This document shows, piece by piece, positions 19,516 through 27,278 of a stretch of DNA of 64,000 nucleotides (positions are counted from its first letter, which is position 1; each line of letters starts with the position of its first letter). The translations under genes were made by a program, and so were the position numbers. This DNA comes from Alphaproteobacteria bacterium (GTDB lineage: Bacteria > Pseudomonadota > Alphaproteobacteria > Micropepsales > Micropepsaceae). The DNA is taken from NCBI GenBank assembly GCA_020852655.1, contig JADZAI010000104.1, forward strand, positions 1 to 64,000. The letters are read 5' to 3'. The notes beneath the pieces are model-generated. The model made no database searches. It was not told where the DNA came from and worked only from the letters and a program-made list of their open reading frames with translations.

Positions 19516-19567
19516 CTGCCATGGTGAGGCGCTCGAACGCGGAGCGGTCGAGCCTCGAACCACGCAC
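19516..19567 (-). repeat. REP-like palindromic repeat, copy A2
   Basis: Minus-strand copy (GTGCGTGGTTCGAGGCTCG...GCGCCTCACCATGGCAG), inverted relative to A1 so that the CCATGGCA ends face each other. The pair could form a long hairpin and terminate transcription from both sides. Confidence 0.85.
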
Positions 19568-19571
19568 GCTT

Positions 19572-20498
19572 CTAGGCGCTTTTCGCCCGCTGCATTTGGG
19601 CTTCGCGCAGGGTGATGTAGGCGCCGGCGCTGAAGATGATGGCGCCGCCGAGAAGGACGAAGGCGTCCGGCAGGCGGGCGAAGATGAGATAGCCGTAGGT
19701 CGACGACCACAGGAGCTTGGTGAAGTCGAGCGGCAGGACAGCGGACATCTCGGCGTAGCGGAAAGCCTGGGCGAAGATATACTGGCCGAGCGTCGCGGTG
19801 GCGCCGACGGTGCAGAGCAAGGCGAGCTGGGCCGGGTTGGGCGTGACCCAGACGGGGACCGCCAGGACTGCTGCAAGCGGCGTGAGGACGAGGCCGATAT
19901 AGAGCGACTGCGTGAGGGCGCTCTCGGTCTGCGACAGGTTGCGGATCATGAGCAGCACCGCCGCCCAAAGGACGTTGGCGAGCAGCATCAGCAGGTGGCC
20001 GTCGGTGACTTCGGCGAAGCCCGGCCGGAGCGCGACGAGGGCGCCGAGGAAGCCGACCGCCATCGCGATCAGGCGGCGGGTGCGGACGACCTCGCCGAAG
20101 AAGAGCATCGCGAGAAGGGTCGCGAAGATCGGCGAGGTGAATTCGAGCGCGTTAGCTTCCGTAAGGGTCACCGCCGGCGAGGCGATCCCGGTGAAGAAGC
20201 AGATCATCGAGCCCGCCTGGACCAGGCTGCGCAGGACATGAAGACCCGCCTTGGACGTGCGCAGCGCCGTCGCGGCGGAGAAGGCGAACGGGGCGAGGAG
20301 GACGAGCGAGAGGCTGCTGCGGAACAGCACCGTCTCGATGGGCGGGATGCCGCTCTCGGCCAGGAGCTTGATGATGGCGTTGCCGGTCATGAACAGGAAG
20401 GCCGAGGCGGCCATGCAGGCCATGCCGACAAGCGTGTTCCGCCTGACCGGCGCGCCAGCTTTCGCCGCTGCGCCGGCTGATTTAACCTCGGCTTCCAT
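19572..20498 (-). CDS. DMT-superfamily (EamA) transporter
   Basis: A 308-residue membrane protein with ten predicted transmembrane segments in two EamA repeats (FMTGNAIIKLL... and LLANVLWAAVLLMIRNL...). The EamA families export amino acids or other small metabolites; the substrate is unknown. The ATG at 20498 is shared in the palindrome CATG with the start of the divergent coxD gene. It lies antisense within the cox locus, and a link to it is not established. Confidence 0.85.
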   Translation of the reverse strand: MEAEVKSAGAAAKAGAPVRRNTLVGMACMAASAFLFMTGNAIIKLLAESGIPPIETVLFRSSLSLVLLAPFAFSAATALRTSKAGLHVLRSLVQAGSMICFFTGIASPAVTLTEANALEFTSPIFATLLAMLFFGEVVRTRRLIAMAVGFLGALVALRPGFAEVTDGHLLMLLANVLWAAVLLMIRNLSQTESALTQSLYIGLVLTPLAAVLAVPVWVTPNPAQLALLCTVGATATLGQYIFAQAFRYAEMSAVLPLDFTKLLWSSTYGYLIFARLPDAFVLLGGAIIFSAGAYITLREAQMQRAKSA

Positions 20499-21405
20499 GA
20501 CCCCGTCCCTGCCGCAATCCATCGACCAGACTTCGGCGCTGCTGTCCACCCAGGGCTATGTCGCCGACCGGGCCCTGAGCGTGTCGGTCTTCCTGGCGCT
20601 GAAGATGGGGAAGCCGCTGTTCCTGGAGGGTGAACCGGGCACCGGGAAGACCGAGATCGCGAAGGTGCTGGCGAGCGCGCTGGGGCGGCGGTTGCTGCGG
20701 CTGCAATGCTATGAGGGACTGGACGCGGCGTCGGCGGTGTATGAGTGGAACTACGCCGCGCAGATGATCGAGATACGGCTGGCGGAAGCGGCGCATGCGA
20801 GCCGCGAGACGGTGCAGACCGAAATCTTCTCCGAGCGCTTCCTCATCAAGCGGCCGCTGCTGGAGGCGCTGGAGCCGCAGGCGGGCGGGCCGCCGGTGCT
20901 GCTGATCGACGAGCTCGACCGGGCGGACGAGCCGTTCGAGGCGTTCCTGCTGGAGATACTCTCCGACTTCCAGGTGACGGTGCCGGAGACGGGGACGATC
21001 AGGGCGGCCGAGCCGCCGATCGTCATCATCACGTCGAACCGGACACGCGAAATACACGACGCGGTGAAGCGGCGCTGCCTCTATCACTGGGTCGACTATC
21101 CCTCGCTGGCGCGCGAGCTGGAGATATTGAAGGCCAAGGCGCCGGAGTTACCCGCCGAGCTGTCGCGGCAGGTGGCGGCCTTCGTGCAGACGCTGCGCGG
21201 CGAGGATCTGTTCAAGAAGCCGGGGGTCGCCGAGACGATCGACTGGGCGGCGGCGCTGGCGGCGCTGGATGCGGTGGAGCTGACGCCGGAGGTGATCCGC
21301 GATTCGATCGGCGTGCTGCTGAAATATCAGGACGACATCGCCACGCTGACCAGCGGCGAGACGGCGCGGCTGATCGACGAAGCCAGGATGCGGGCGGCGG
21401 CGTGA
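20497..21405 (+). CDS. coxD: CoxD-like MoxR AAA+ ATPase
   Basis: A 302-residue MoxR-family AAA+ protein with Walker A GEPGTGKTE, Walker B VLLIDELDRAD and sensor 1 IITSNRTREI. In Oligotropha CoxD helps build the sulfido/copper site of CO dehydrogenase, with CoxE as partner. The ATG at 20497 overlaps the divergent DMT start by two bases, so its promoter must lie within the DMT gene. The stop overlaps coxE by 4 bp (GTGA). Confidence 0.9.
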   Translation: MTPSLPQSIDQTSALLSTQGYVADRALSVSVFLALKMGKPLFLEGEPGTGKTEIAKVLASALGRRLLRLQCYEGLDAASAVYEWNYAAQMIEIRLAEAAHASRETVQTEIFSERFLIKRPLLEALEPQAGGPPVLLIDELDRADEPFEAFLLEILSDFQVTVPETGTIRAAEPPIVIITSNRTREIHDAVKRRCLYHWVDYPSLARELEILKAKAPELPAELSRQVAAFVQTLRGEDLFKKPGVAETIDWAAALAALDAVELTPEVIRDSIGVLLKYQDDIATLTSGETARLIDEARMRAAA

Positions 21406-22595
21406 GCCGGCTTGGCGCCAATGTCGTGCATTTCGCGCGGCTGCTGCGTTCGGCCGGCGTACCCGTCGGGCCGGGCCAGGCGCTGGCGGCGGCGCGGGCG
21501 GTGGGGCTTGCCGGTGTCGACGACAAGCTCGCGCTGCGCCAGGCGCTGTTCGCGACGCTGGTGACGCGGCGCGCGCAGATGCCGCTGTTCGACCAGGCCT
21601 TCGAGCTGTTCTGGCGCGATCCGCAGATGGCCGGACGCGCGATGGCGATGCTGATGCCGATGCAGAAGCCGGAGATGGAGCCGGCGAAGGTGGCGGGCGC
21701 GCGGCGTCTGGCGGAGGCGCTGAACGAAGGGCGCGGGCCGCAGAAGGAAGCGGGCGAGCAGCTCGAAATCGACATGACGCTGACCGCGTCGGCCGATGAG
21801 GTGCTGCGCCAGAAGGATTTTGAGCAGATGAATTCGGCGGAGCTTGCCGATGCGCGGCGTATGGTGGAGCGGCTGCCGCTGGAGATCGAAGCGGTGGAGA
21901 CGCGCCGCTGGGCGGCCGCGGTGCATGGGCAACGCATCGATCTCAGGCGCACGCTGCGCCAGTCGCTGCGGGCGGGCGGCGGGATCATCCGCCTTGCCGA
22001 GGCGCGCCGCCGGGTGCAGCCGCCGCCGATCGTGGCGCTCTGCGACATCTCGGGCTCGATGGCGAAATACGCCCGCGTGTTCCTGCACTTCCTGCATGCG
22101 CTGACCGAAGCGCGCCGGCGGCGCGGGCAGCGCGTCTCGACCTTCGTCTTCGGGACGCGGCTGACCAATGCGACGCGGGCGCTGAAGCATCGCGACATCG
22201 ACGAGGCACTGGACGCGGTCGGGCGCGACGCGGGCGATTGGGGCGGCGGCACGCGCATCGGCACGGCGCTGAAGGACTTCAATTTCCGCTGGTCGCGCCG
22301 CGTGCTGGGCCAGGGCGCGGTGGTGCTGCTGATCACCGACGGGCTCGACCGCGACGAGGCGGGCGTGCTGGGCATCGAGGCGGAGCGGCTGGCGCGCTCG
22401 TGCCGGACGCTGATCTGGCTCAATCCCCTGCTCCGCTACGCCCAGTTCCAGCCGCGGGCGTCGGGCATTCGCGCGTTGCTGCCGCATGTGGACCGGTTCC
22501 TGCCGCTCTATAGTGTGGAGACGCTGGCCGACCTGTCGCGCGAACTTGCCAGTTCCGGCCGGCGGGGCCATCTCGGATTGCGGCAAGCGGCGTGA
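21402..22595 (+). CDS. coxE: CoxE-like VWA-domain protein
   Basis: A 397-residue protein with an N-terminal helical region and, from about residue 205, a VWA domain with the MIDAS motif DISGSM and a second metal-site region LLITDGLDRDE. It works with the MoxR ATPase CoxD in maturing molybdenum hydroxylases. The GTG start at 21402 overlaps the coxD stop. Repeats B1/B2 follow immediately downstream. Confidence 0.9.
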   Translation: MSRLGANVVHFARLLRSAGVPVGPGQALAAARAVGLAGVDDKLALRQALFATLVTRRAQMPLFDQAFELFWRDPQMAGRAMAMLMPMQKPEMEPAKVAGARRLAEALNEGRGPQKEAGEQLEIDMTLTASADEVLRQKDFEQMNSAELADARRMVERLPLEIEAVETRRWAAAVHGQRIDLRRTLRQSLRAGGGIIRLAEARRRVQPPPIVALCDISGSMAKYARVFLHFLHALTEARRRRGQRVSTFVFGTRLTNATRALKHRDIDEALDAVGRDAGDWGGGTRIGTALKDFNFRWSRRVLGQGAVVLLITDGLDRDEAGVLGIEAERLARSCRTLIWLNPLLRYAQFQPRASGIRALLPHVDRFLPLYSVETLADLSRELASSGRRGHLGLRQAA

Positions 22596-22611
22596 CCATA
22601 TGGCTTACACT

Positions 22612-22669
22612 CTTGCCATGGTGGGGGTGCGACCCCGGACTTGATCCGGGGGAGCCTCGAACAACGCAT
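22612..22669 (-). repeat. REP-like palindromic repeat, copy B1 (divergent core)
   Basis: Minus-strand copy beside coxE. The outer ends match the family (ATGCGTTGTTCGAGGCT and CACCATGGCAAG), but the central hairpin is replaced by CCCCGGATCAAGTCCGGGG. It lies back to back with B2, opposite to the orientation of pairs A and C. Confidence 0.75.
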
Positions 22670-22680
22670 TGGCGGCGGGT

Positions 22681-22734
22681 GTGCGTGGTTCGAGGCTCGA
22701 CCGCTGCGCGGCCGCGCACCTCACCATGGCAGGA
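22681..22734 (+). repeat. REP-like palindromic repeat, copy B2
   Basis: 54 bp, GTGCGTGGTTCGAGGCTCGACCGC...GCGCACCTCACCATGGCAGGA. It ends 20 bp upstream of the first XdhC-type gene, so that gene's leader lies next to the repeat. Confidence 0.88.
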
Positions 22735-22754
22735 GCTTTGAATTGGAGACAGCG

Positions 22755-23087
22755 ATGGACGACGACAAGGTTCTGGAGCAGGCGGAGGCCTGGCTGTCGG
22801 AGGGGCGCAAGGTGGCGCTGGCGACAGTGGTGAAGACCTGGGGCTCGGCGCCGCGGCCGGCAGGGAGCCAGTTCGCGATCAACGACGCGGGGGCCTTCGT
22901 CGGCTCGGTCTCGGGCGGCTGCATCGAAGGCGCCGTCGCCGCCGAGGCGAAGGAGTCGATGAAGGACGGCAAGGTGCGCAAGCTCTCGTTCGGCGTGACG
23001 AACGAGCAGGCGTGGGAAGTCGGCCTCGCCTGCGGCGGGCAGATCGAGGTCTTCGTTGAGCCGGTAGCCTGGGAGCCTGTGCAGTGA
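22755..23087 (+). CDS. XdhC/CoxI N-terminal-domain protein
   Basis: A 110-residue protein equal to the N-terminal XdhC_CoxI domain, with VVKTWGSAPRPAGSQFAI, GSVSGGCIEGAVAAEA and GLACGGQIEVFVEP. XdhC proteins bind and sulfurate the molybdenum cofactor before insertion. ATG 22755 has GGAGAC upstream. The stop overlaps the next gene, which encodes the Rossmann half, so the XdhC function is split over two coupled genes. Confidence 0.87.
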   Translation: MDDDKVLEQAEAWLSEGRKVALATVVKTWGSAPRPAGSQFAINDAGAFVGSVSGGCIEGAVAAEAKESMKDGKVRKLSFGVTNEQAWEVGLACGGQIEVFVEPVAWEPVQ

Positions 23088-23767
23088 AGCTTGCGACGCT
23101 GAAGGCGCTGACGGCGGCGCGCGCGCAAGGGCGCGAGATCGCGGTCGCGACGCGGCTCGCGGACGGCGAGGAGCGGCTGATCGACCTGACCGAGCCGCCT
23201 TGCGACGATCTGGAAGGGCTCGCGGTGCGCATGGCGGCGCGCGACGACAGTGCGCCTGTGGAGTTGATGGGCGAGACCTGGTTCATCAACGTGTTCAACC
23301 CGCCGGTCGCGCTGGTCGTGGTGGGCGCGGTGCATATCGCACAGCCACTGAGCCGGATGGCGGCGGCGCTGGGCTGGGCCGTGACGGTGATCGATCCGCG
23401 CACGGCCTTTGCCAGCGAAGCACGCTTCCCGGGAGTGACGCTGACGCATGACTGGCCGGACGAGGCGATCGCGAAGGTCGCACCGACGACACGCACGGCG
23501 GTCGTGACGCTGACGCATGATCCCAAGCTCGACGATCCCGCGCTCCAGGCCGCGCTGAAGAGCCGGGCCTTCTTCATCGGCTCGCTGGGCTCGAAGAAGA
23601 CGCACGCGGCGCGGCTGGCGCGGCTGGAGGCGGCCGGGTTCAACGAGGAGACGCTGTCGCGCATCCGCGGGCCGGTGGGGCTCAACATCAATGCGCGGTC
23701 GCCGGCGGAAATCGCGGTGTCGATCGTCGGCCAGATCGTCGAAACGCTGCGCGCAGGGTCGAAGTGA
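23084..23767 (+). CDS. XdhC Rossmann-domain protein
   Basis: A 227-residue protein corresponding to the C-terminal half of XdhC: VALVVVGAVHIAQPLSRMA begins the Rossmann fold, followed by VTVIDPRTAFA, TLTHDPKLDDPAL and FIGSLGSKKTHAARLARL. It is translationally coupled at both ends (GTGA overlaps) to the N-terminal XdhC gene and to the MoeA/MobA fusion. Likely role: loading sulfurated molybdenum cofactor into CoxL. Confidence 0.88.
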   Translation: MKLATLKALTAARAQGREIAVATRLADGEERLIDLTEPPCDDLEGLAVRMAARDDSAPVELMGETWFINVFNPPVALVVVGAVHIAQPLSRMAAALGWAVTVIDPRTAFASEARFPGVTLTHDWPDEAIAKVAPTTRTAVVTLTHDPKLDDPALQAALKSRAFFIGSLGSKKTHAARLARLEAAGFNEETLSRIRGPVGLNINARSPAEIAVSIVGQIVETLRAGSK

Positions 23768-25380
23768 GGTTTGAAACAATCAGGGTCGAGGACGCTGTCG
23801 GCGCCATCCTGGCCCACGGCATCCAGCACGGCGAGGCGCGCTTCAAGAAGGGCCGCGTGCTGACGGCGGCCGACACCGCGGCGCTGGCCGCGGCGGGGGT
23901 GAGCGAAGTGACGGTCGCGCAGCTCGACGCGGACGACGTGCCGGAAGACGAAGCGGCAGCGCTGCTGGCCGAGGCGCTGGCGGGCGACGGCGTGCGCGTG
24001 GCGTCGGCGTTCACGGGCCGGGCCAATCTCTATGCGACGGTGCCGGGCGTCTTCACGGTGAAGGCCGAGGCGATCGATGCGATCAACGCGGTGGACGAGG
24101 CAATCACCGTCGCCACCCTGCCCGCCTTCGACGAAGTCATGGCGCGGGCGATGCTGGCGACGATCAAGATCATCCCCTACGCGGTAAAGCGCGCGTCGCT
24201 GAATGCGACACTGGCGCTGGCGCGTGCGCTGGGGCCGGTGATGGAGGTCTCGCCCTATCGGCCCTTGCGCGTCGGACTGGTCTCGACCTCCCTGCCGCAG
24301 ACGAAGGCTTCGATCCATGCCAAGAACCGTGCGACGCTGGAAGCGCGGCTGGCGGCCGCCAGGGCGCCCGTCGTGGCCGACGAAATCGTGCCGCACGAGG
24401 CCGGCGCGGTGGGCGATGCCGTGCGGCGCGCGCTCGCGGCGAAGGCGGAGCTGGTGCTGATCTATTCGGCCTCGGCGATTGCCGACCGGCGCGACGTGGT
24501 GCCTGACGGTATCGTTCGCGCCGGCGGCGAGGTACTGCGCTTCGGCATGCCGGTCGATCCGGGCAATCTGCTGCTGCTGGCGCGCAAGGGCGAGGTGCCG
24601 GTTGTGGGCTTGCCCGGCTGTGCGCGCTCTCCGAAGATGAACGGGTTCGATTGGGTGCTTCAGCGCCTGCTTGCGGGGCTGCCAGTGAGCGAGGGCGATG
24701 TCGGCCGCATGGGCGTCGGCGGACTGTTGAAGGAGATTCCTTCGCGGCCGCAGCCGCGCGACAAGGCGGCGCCGGCGGTCAAGAGCGCCGCACGGATCGC
24801 GGCGGTGGTGCTGGCTGCGGGGCAGTCGCGCCGCATGGGCGCGCCGAAGCAGCTCGCTGTCATCGGCGGCATGCCGATGTTGCGGCGGACCGTCGAGCAG
24901 GTGCGCGCGAGCGGGGTCGACGAGATAGTGGTGGTCACGGGACATGAGGCCGAGGCGGTGGGCACGGCGCTGAAGGGGCTGCCGGTGACGCTGGTGCGCA
25001 ATCCGGATTATGCGCTGGGGCTGAGCACATCGCTGAAGGCGGGGCTGGCGGCGCTGGACGAGGACGTCGATGGGGCGCTGATCGTGCTGGGCGACATGCC
25101 GGGCGTCGGGGCCGGGGACATCGACCGCATGCTGGCGGCGTTCGATCCGGCCGAAGGGCGCGGCATCGTGGTGCCGGTGCATGCGGGCAAGCGCGGCAAT
25201 CCTGTGCTGTGGGCGGCGGCCTATTTCCCCGAGATGGCGCGGGTGAGCGGCGACACCGGCGCGAAGCATCTGCTGGCGGAGTTCGCGGAAGCCGTGTGCG
25301 AGGTGGAACTGGGCGACGGGGTGCTCACCGACATCGACACGCCGGAGCAACTCAAGGCATTCACGGATGCGCGCGCATGA
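23764..25380 (+). CDS. MoeA-like molybdopterin-binding domain fused to MobA-like nucleotidyltransferase
   Basis: A 538-residue two-domain protein. Residues 1 to about 335 resemble MoeA/MogA-type molybdopterin-binding domains (FKKGRVLTAADTAALAAAGV, LIYSASAIADRRDVVPDGI, GNLLLLARKGEVPVVGLPGCARSPK). Residues about 348-538 are a MobA/MocA nucleotidyltransferase (VVLAAGQSRRMGAPKQL, VLGDMPG). MocA-type enzymes make the cytosine dinucleotide form of the cofactor that this hydroxylase family uses, so the fusion probably finishes the cofactor for CoxL. GTG start, coupled upstream; the stop overlaps the SufU-like gene. Confidence 0.88.
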   Translation: MRFETIRVEDAVGAILAHGIQHGEARFKKGRVLTAADTAALAAAGVSEVTVAQLDADDVPEDEAAALLAEALAGDGVRVASAFTGRANLYATVPGVFTVKAEAIDAINAVDEAITVATLPAFDEVMARAMLATIKIIPYAVKRASLNATLALARALGPVMEVSPYRPLRVGLVSTSLPQTKASIHAKNRATLEARLAAARAPVVADEIVPHEAGAVGDAVRRALAAKAELVLIYSASAIADRRDVVPDGIVRAGGEVLRFGMPVDPGNLLLLARKGEVPVVGLPGCARSPKMNGFDWVLQRLLAGLPVSEGDVGRMGVGGLLKEIPSRPQPRDKAAPAVKSAARIAAVVLAAGQSRRMGAPKQLAVIGGMPMLRRTVEQVRASGVDEIVVVTGHEAEAVGTALKGLPVTLVRNPDYALGLSTSLKAGLAALDEDVDGALIVLGDMPGVGAGDIDRMLAAFDPAEGRGIVVPVHAGKRGNPVLWAAAYFPEMARVSGDTGAKHLLAEFAEAVCEVELGDGVLTDIDTPEQLKAFTDARA

Positions 25381-25799
25381 GTGAAGATCTGTACCAGAAG
25401 GCGCTGCTGCGCCTCGCGGCGAGCGCACATGGCGCGGGAAGGCTGCACGGCGACTGCTGCTCGGGCCGCGAGGCGAACGCAATGTGCGGCGACAGTGTGG
25501 TGTTCGACGCGCGGGTGGATGGCGCCGCGCGGATCACCGAGGTCGCGAACGAGCTGAAGGGCTGCGTGCTGGTGCAGGCGTCGGCTTCGCTGCTGGCCGA
25601 GCATGCGGTGGGCCGGAGCGCGGCGGAGGTTGCAGCCTTGCGGGCCGATGTGGCGGCGATGCTCGAAGGCGGCGCGGTGCCCGGCGGGGTCTGGGCGGGG
25701 TATGAGGTGTTCAAACCCGCCGCAGCCTACAAAAGCCGGCACTCCTGCGTGCTGCTGCCGATCGACGCACTGGCGAAGGCGCTGGAGGGGTGTGGGTAG
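25377..25799 (+). CDS. NifU/SufU-like Fe-S cluster scaffold of the cox locus
   Basis: A 140-residue protein with the three IscU/SufU ligand Cys in the expected contexts: AMCGDSV, LKGCVLVQASAS and RHSCVLLP. Such proteins assemble Fe-S clusters, here plausibly for the two [2Fe-2S] sites of CoxS. The ATG overlaps the MoeA/MobA stop by 4 bp, and it is the last gene of the maturation operon. Repeats C1/C2 follow. Confidence 0.85.
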   Translation: MSEDLYQKALLRLAASAHGAGRLHGDCCSGREANAMCGDSVVFDARVDGAARITEVANELKGCVLVQASASLLAEHAVGRSAAEVAALRADVAAMLEGGAVPGGVWAGYEVFKPAAAYKSRHSCVLLPIDALAKALEGCG

Positions 25800-25813
25800 G
25801 ATTTCGGTTGTTC

Positions 25814-25866
25814 GTGCGTAGTTCGAGGCCCGACCGCTTCGCGGTCGCGCACCTCACCATGGCAAG
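25814..25866 (+). repeat. REP-like palindromic repeat, copy C1
   Basis: 53 bp, GTGCGTAGTTCGAGGCCCGACCGC...GCGGTCGCGCACCTCACCATGGCAAG, with hairpin CGACCGC/GCGGTCG. It begins 14 bp after the SufU-like stop. C2 follows in inverted orientation after 64 bp of AT-richer DNA. Confidence 0.88.
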
Positions 25867-25930
25867 ACAATTTGGTAGGGACTAGACAATCGTCGCGCGC
25901 TCTACTTAACGAAACCCAAAATCACCCTCT

Positions 25931-25978
25931 TTGCCATGGTGAGGTGCCCGGCCTACGGCCGGGCCTCGAACCACGCAC
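25931..25978 (-). repeat. REP-like palindromic repeat, copy C2, left flank of the GIY-YIG gene
   Basis: Minus-strand copy of 48 bp with its own hairpin core CCCGGCC/GGCCGGG. Its GTGCGTGG end lies 14 bp before the GIY-YIG start codon. The repeat is open in the frame of the gene, with an in-frame ATG at 25936 inside the conserved CCATGG. Confidence 0.88.
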
Positions 25979-25992
25979 GTACGCTTGACACC

Positions 25993-26322
25993 ATGTCCGA
26001 CCCACCTAACGCTAGTCCTATGATTAACGGTGCGTGGGTCTATATTCTGCTGTGCGCTGACGGCAGCTATTATGTTGGATCGACCACCGACGATCCCGGG
26101 GTTCGCACGAGCAAGCACAACGAGGGCGTATATGGCGGATACACCGCGCTACGCCGGCCCGTGAAATTGATCTTCCAAGAGGATTTCGCAGACATCAGGC
26201 AAGCACAAGCCTTTGAGCAGCAGGTCAAGCGCTGGTCGCGCGCCAAGAAGGAGGCATTGATCCGGCGTGATTGGGACGCGCTACCGGCGTTGTCAAGACG
26301 CCGAGGTGGCAAGCAGCGCTGA
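25993..26322 (+). CDS. GIY-YIG nuclease domain protein bracketed by inverted repeats
   Basis: A 109-residue single-domain protein of the small GIY-YIG (UPF0213-like) group: VYILLCADGSYYVG carries the GIY and YIG Tyr positions, RTSKHNEG the catalytic Arg, and AFEQQVKRWSRAKK the metal-binding Glu followed by a basic helix. All key residues are present, so it should be an active nuclease. Neither ATG 25993 nor ATG 26020 has a clear ribosome site, and the frame stays open into repeat C2. The stop is 7 bp before repeat D. Its target is unknown; the flanking repeats suggest it acts on them. Confidence 0.8.
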   Translation: MSDPPNASPMINGAWVYILLCADGSYYVGSTTDDPGVRTSKHNEGVYGGYTALRRPVKLIFQEDFADIRQAQAFEQQVKRWSRAKKEALIRRDWDALPALSRRRGGKQR

Positions 26323-26329
26323 TGTGCCG

Positions 26330-26382
26330 GTGCGTGGTTCGAGGCCCGCCCGCTTCGCGGTCGCGCGCCTCACCATGGCAAG
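26330..26382 (+). repeat. REP-like palindromic repeat, copy D, right flank of the GIY-YIG gene
   Basis: 53 bp, GTGCGTGGTTCGAGGCCCGCCCGC...GCGCGCCTCACCATGGCAAG, with core hairpin CCGC/GCGG. It lies in the gap before the opposite-strand enoyl-CoA hydratase and is inverted relative to C2, so the same repeat end points at the nuclease gene from both sides. Confidence 0.88.
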
Positions 26383-26407
26383 GTCTTTGCTTTTGGACCA
26401 CCGCAGA

Positions 26408-27178
26408 TCAGCGGAACTTCGGTGCCCGCTTTTCCTTGAACGCGGCGACGCCTTCCTGGTGGTCGGTGCTGATGAAGCTGAGGGATTGGAAACTGCGTTC
26501 GAGGTCGAGGGCGTGTTCGAGGGTCGTCGGCTCGGCGTTCAGCATGCGCTTGAGGAGCGTCTGGGCGCCGGCGGGCTGGGCGGCGAGTTTCTGTGCGAGC
26601 GCGAGGGCGGATTGCTGGACGTCGGCGTCGGGGACGACGTCGTCGAAAAGACCGAGCTTCAGGGCTTCGTCGGACTTCAGCGTCTTCGCCTGCATCAGGA
26701 TGAGGCGCGCGGGGCCGAAGCCGATGCGCTGGGGCAGCGTATGCGCGATGCCGTAGTCGGGCACGAGGCCGAGATTGAAGAAGGGAAAGCCGATCTTCGC
26801 GCCCTGCCCCGCGACTATCGCGTCGCACAGCAGCGCGAGGCCGGCGCCGGCGCCCATGGCGAAGCCTTCGACCGCGGCGACCACGGGCTTCGAGGCGCCA
26901 TGCAGGCGGCGCACGACGATATGGTTCTTGAGCATGCGGTCGGAGCCGGTGCGCTCATTGTAGCTGCCCATGGTCGCGACATCGCCGCCGGCACAGAAGG
27001 TGCCGCCCTTGCCCGTGATGATCAGCGCACGGACGGTTTCGTCCTCCAGCGCCTCGTCAAGCACCTGGTAGAAGGCGTCGCGCGTCGCCGTGTCGAACGG
27101 GTTGCGCTTGTCGGGGCGGTTCAGCGCGATGCGCAGGACGCGCGCGTCAGGCCGGTCGATAACGAGAAGATCGCTCAT
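26408..27178 (-). CDS. Enoyl-CoA hydratase/isomerase family protein
   Basis: A 256-residue crotonase-fold protein. The oxyanion-hole regions are RNPFDTATRDAF and GTFCAGGDVATMG; AVEGFAMGAGAGLALLCD and LGLVPDYG follow. The second canonical catalytic Glu position (usually PE.GL.P) reads LGLVPDYG, so it has one acid in a shifted context and may be an isomerase or another crotonase type. ATG 27178 is chosen because the family begins there. Monocistronic by position. Confidence 0.87.
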   Translation of the reverse strand: MSDLLVIDRPDARVLRIALNRPDKRNPFDTATRDAFYQVLDEALEDETVRALIITGKGGTFCAGGDVATMGSYNERTGSDRMLKNHIVVRRLHGASKPVVAAVEGFAMGAGAGLALLCDAIVAGQGAKIGFPFFNLGLVPDYGIAHTLPQRIGFGPARLILMQAKTLKSDEALKLGLFDDVVPDADVQQSALALAQKLAAQPAGAQTLLKRMLNAEPTTLEHALDLERSFQSLSFISTDHQEGVAAFKEKRAPKFR

Positions 27179-27278
27179 GGCGTTTGTCCTGCTCTGGAGC
27201 TTTGTTCTGAAAGGTAGGCGCGGCGGAGAGGCGCTGGCATGGGTCCCCCGGTTGGCCGTGAGCGTCAATATCCGCGCT

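Noticed and set aside
22755-23767. XdhC gene broken by a frameshift
   Set aside because: The two halves overlap by a clean GTGA stop/start with intact domains on each side, a normal split arrangement in cox-type loci rather than a pseudogene.
19437-26382. Reading the palindromic repeats as terminal inverted repeats of an insertion sequence
   Set aside because: No transposase is present, copies are about 53 bp and occur singly or in pairs of both orientations, and no target-site duplication is evident.
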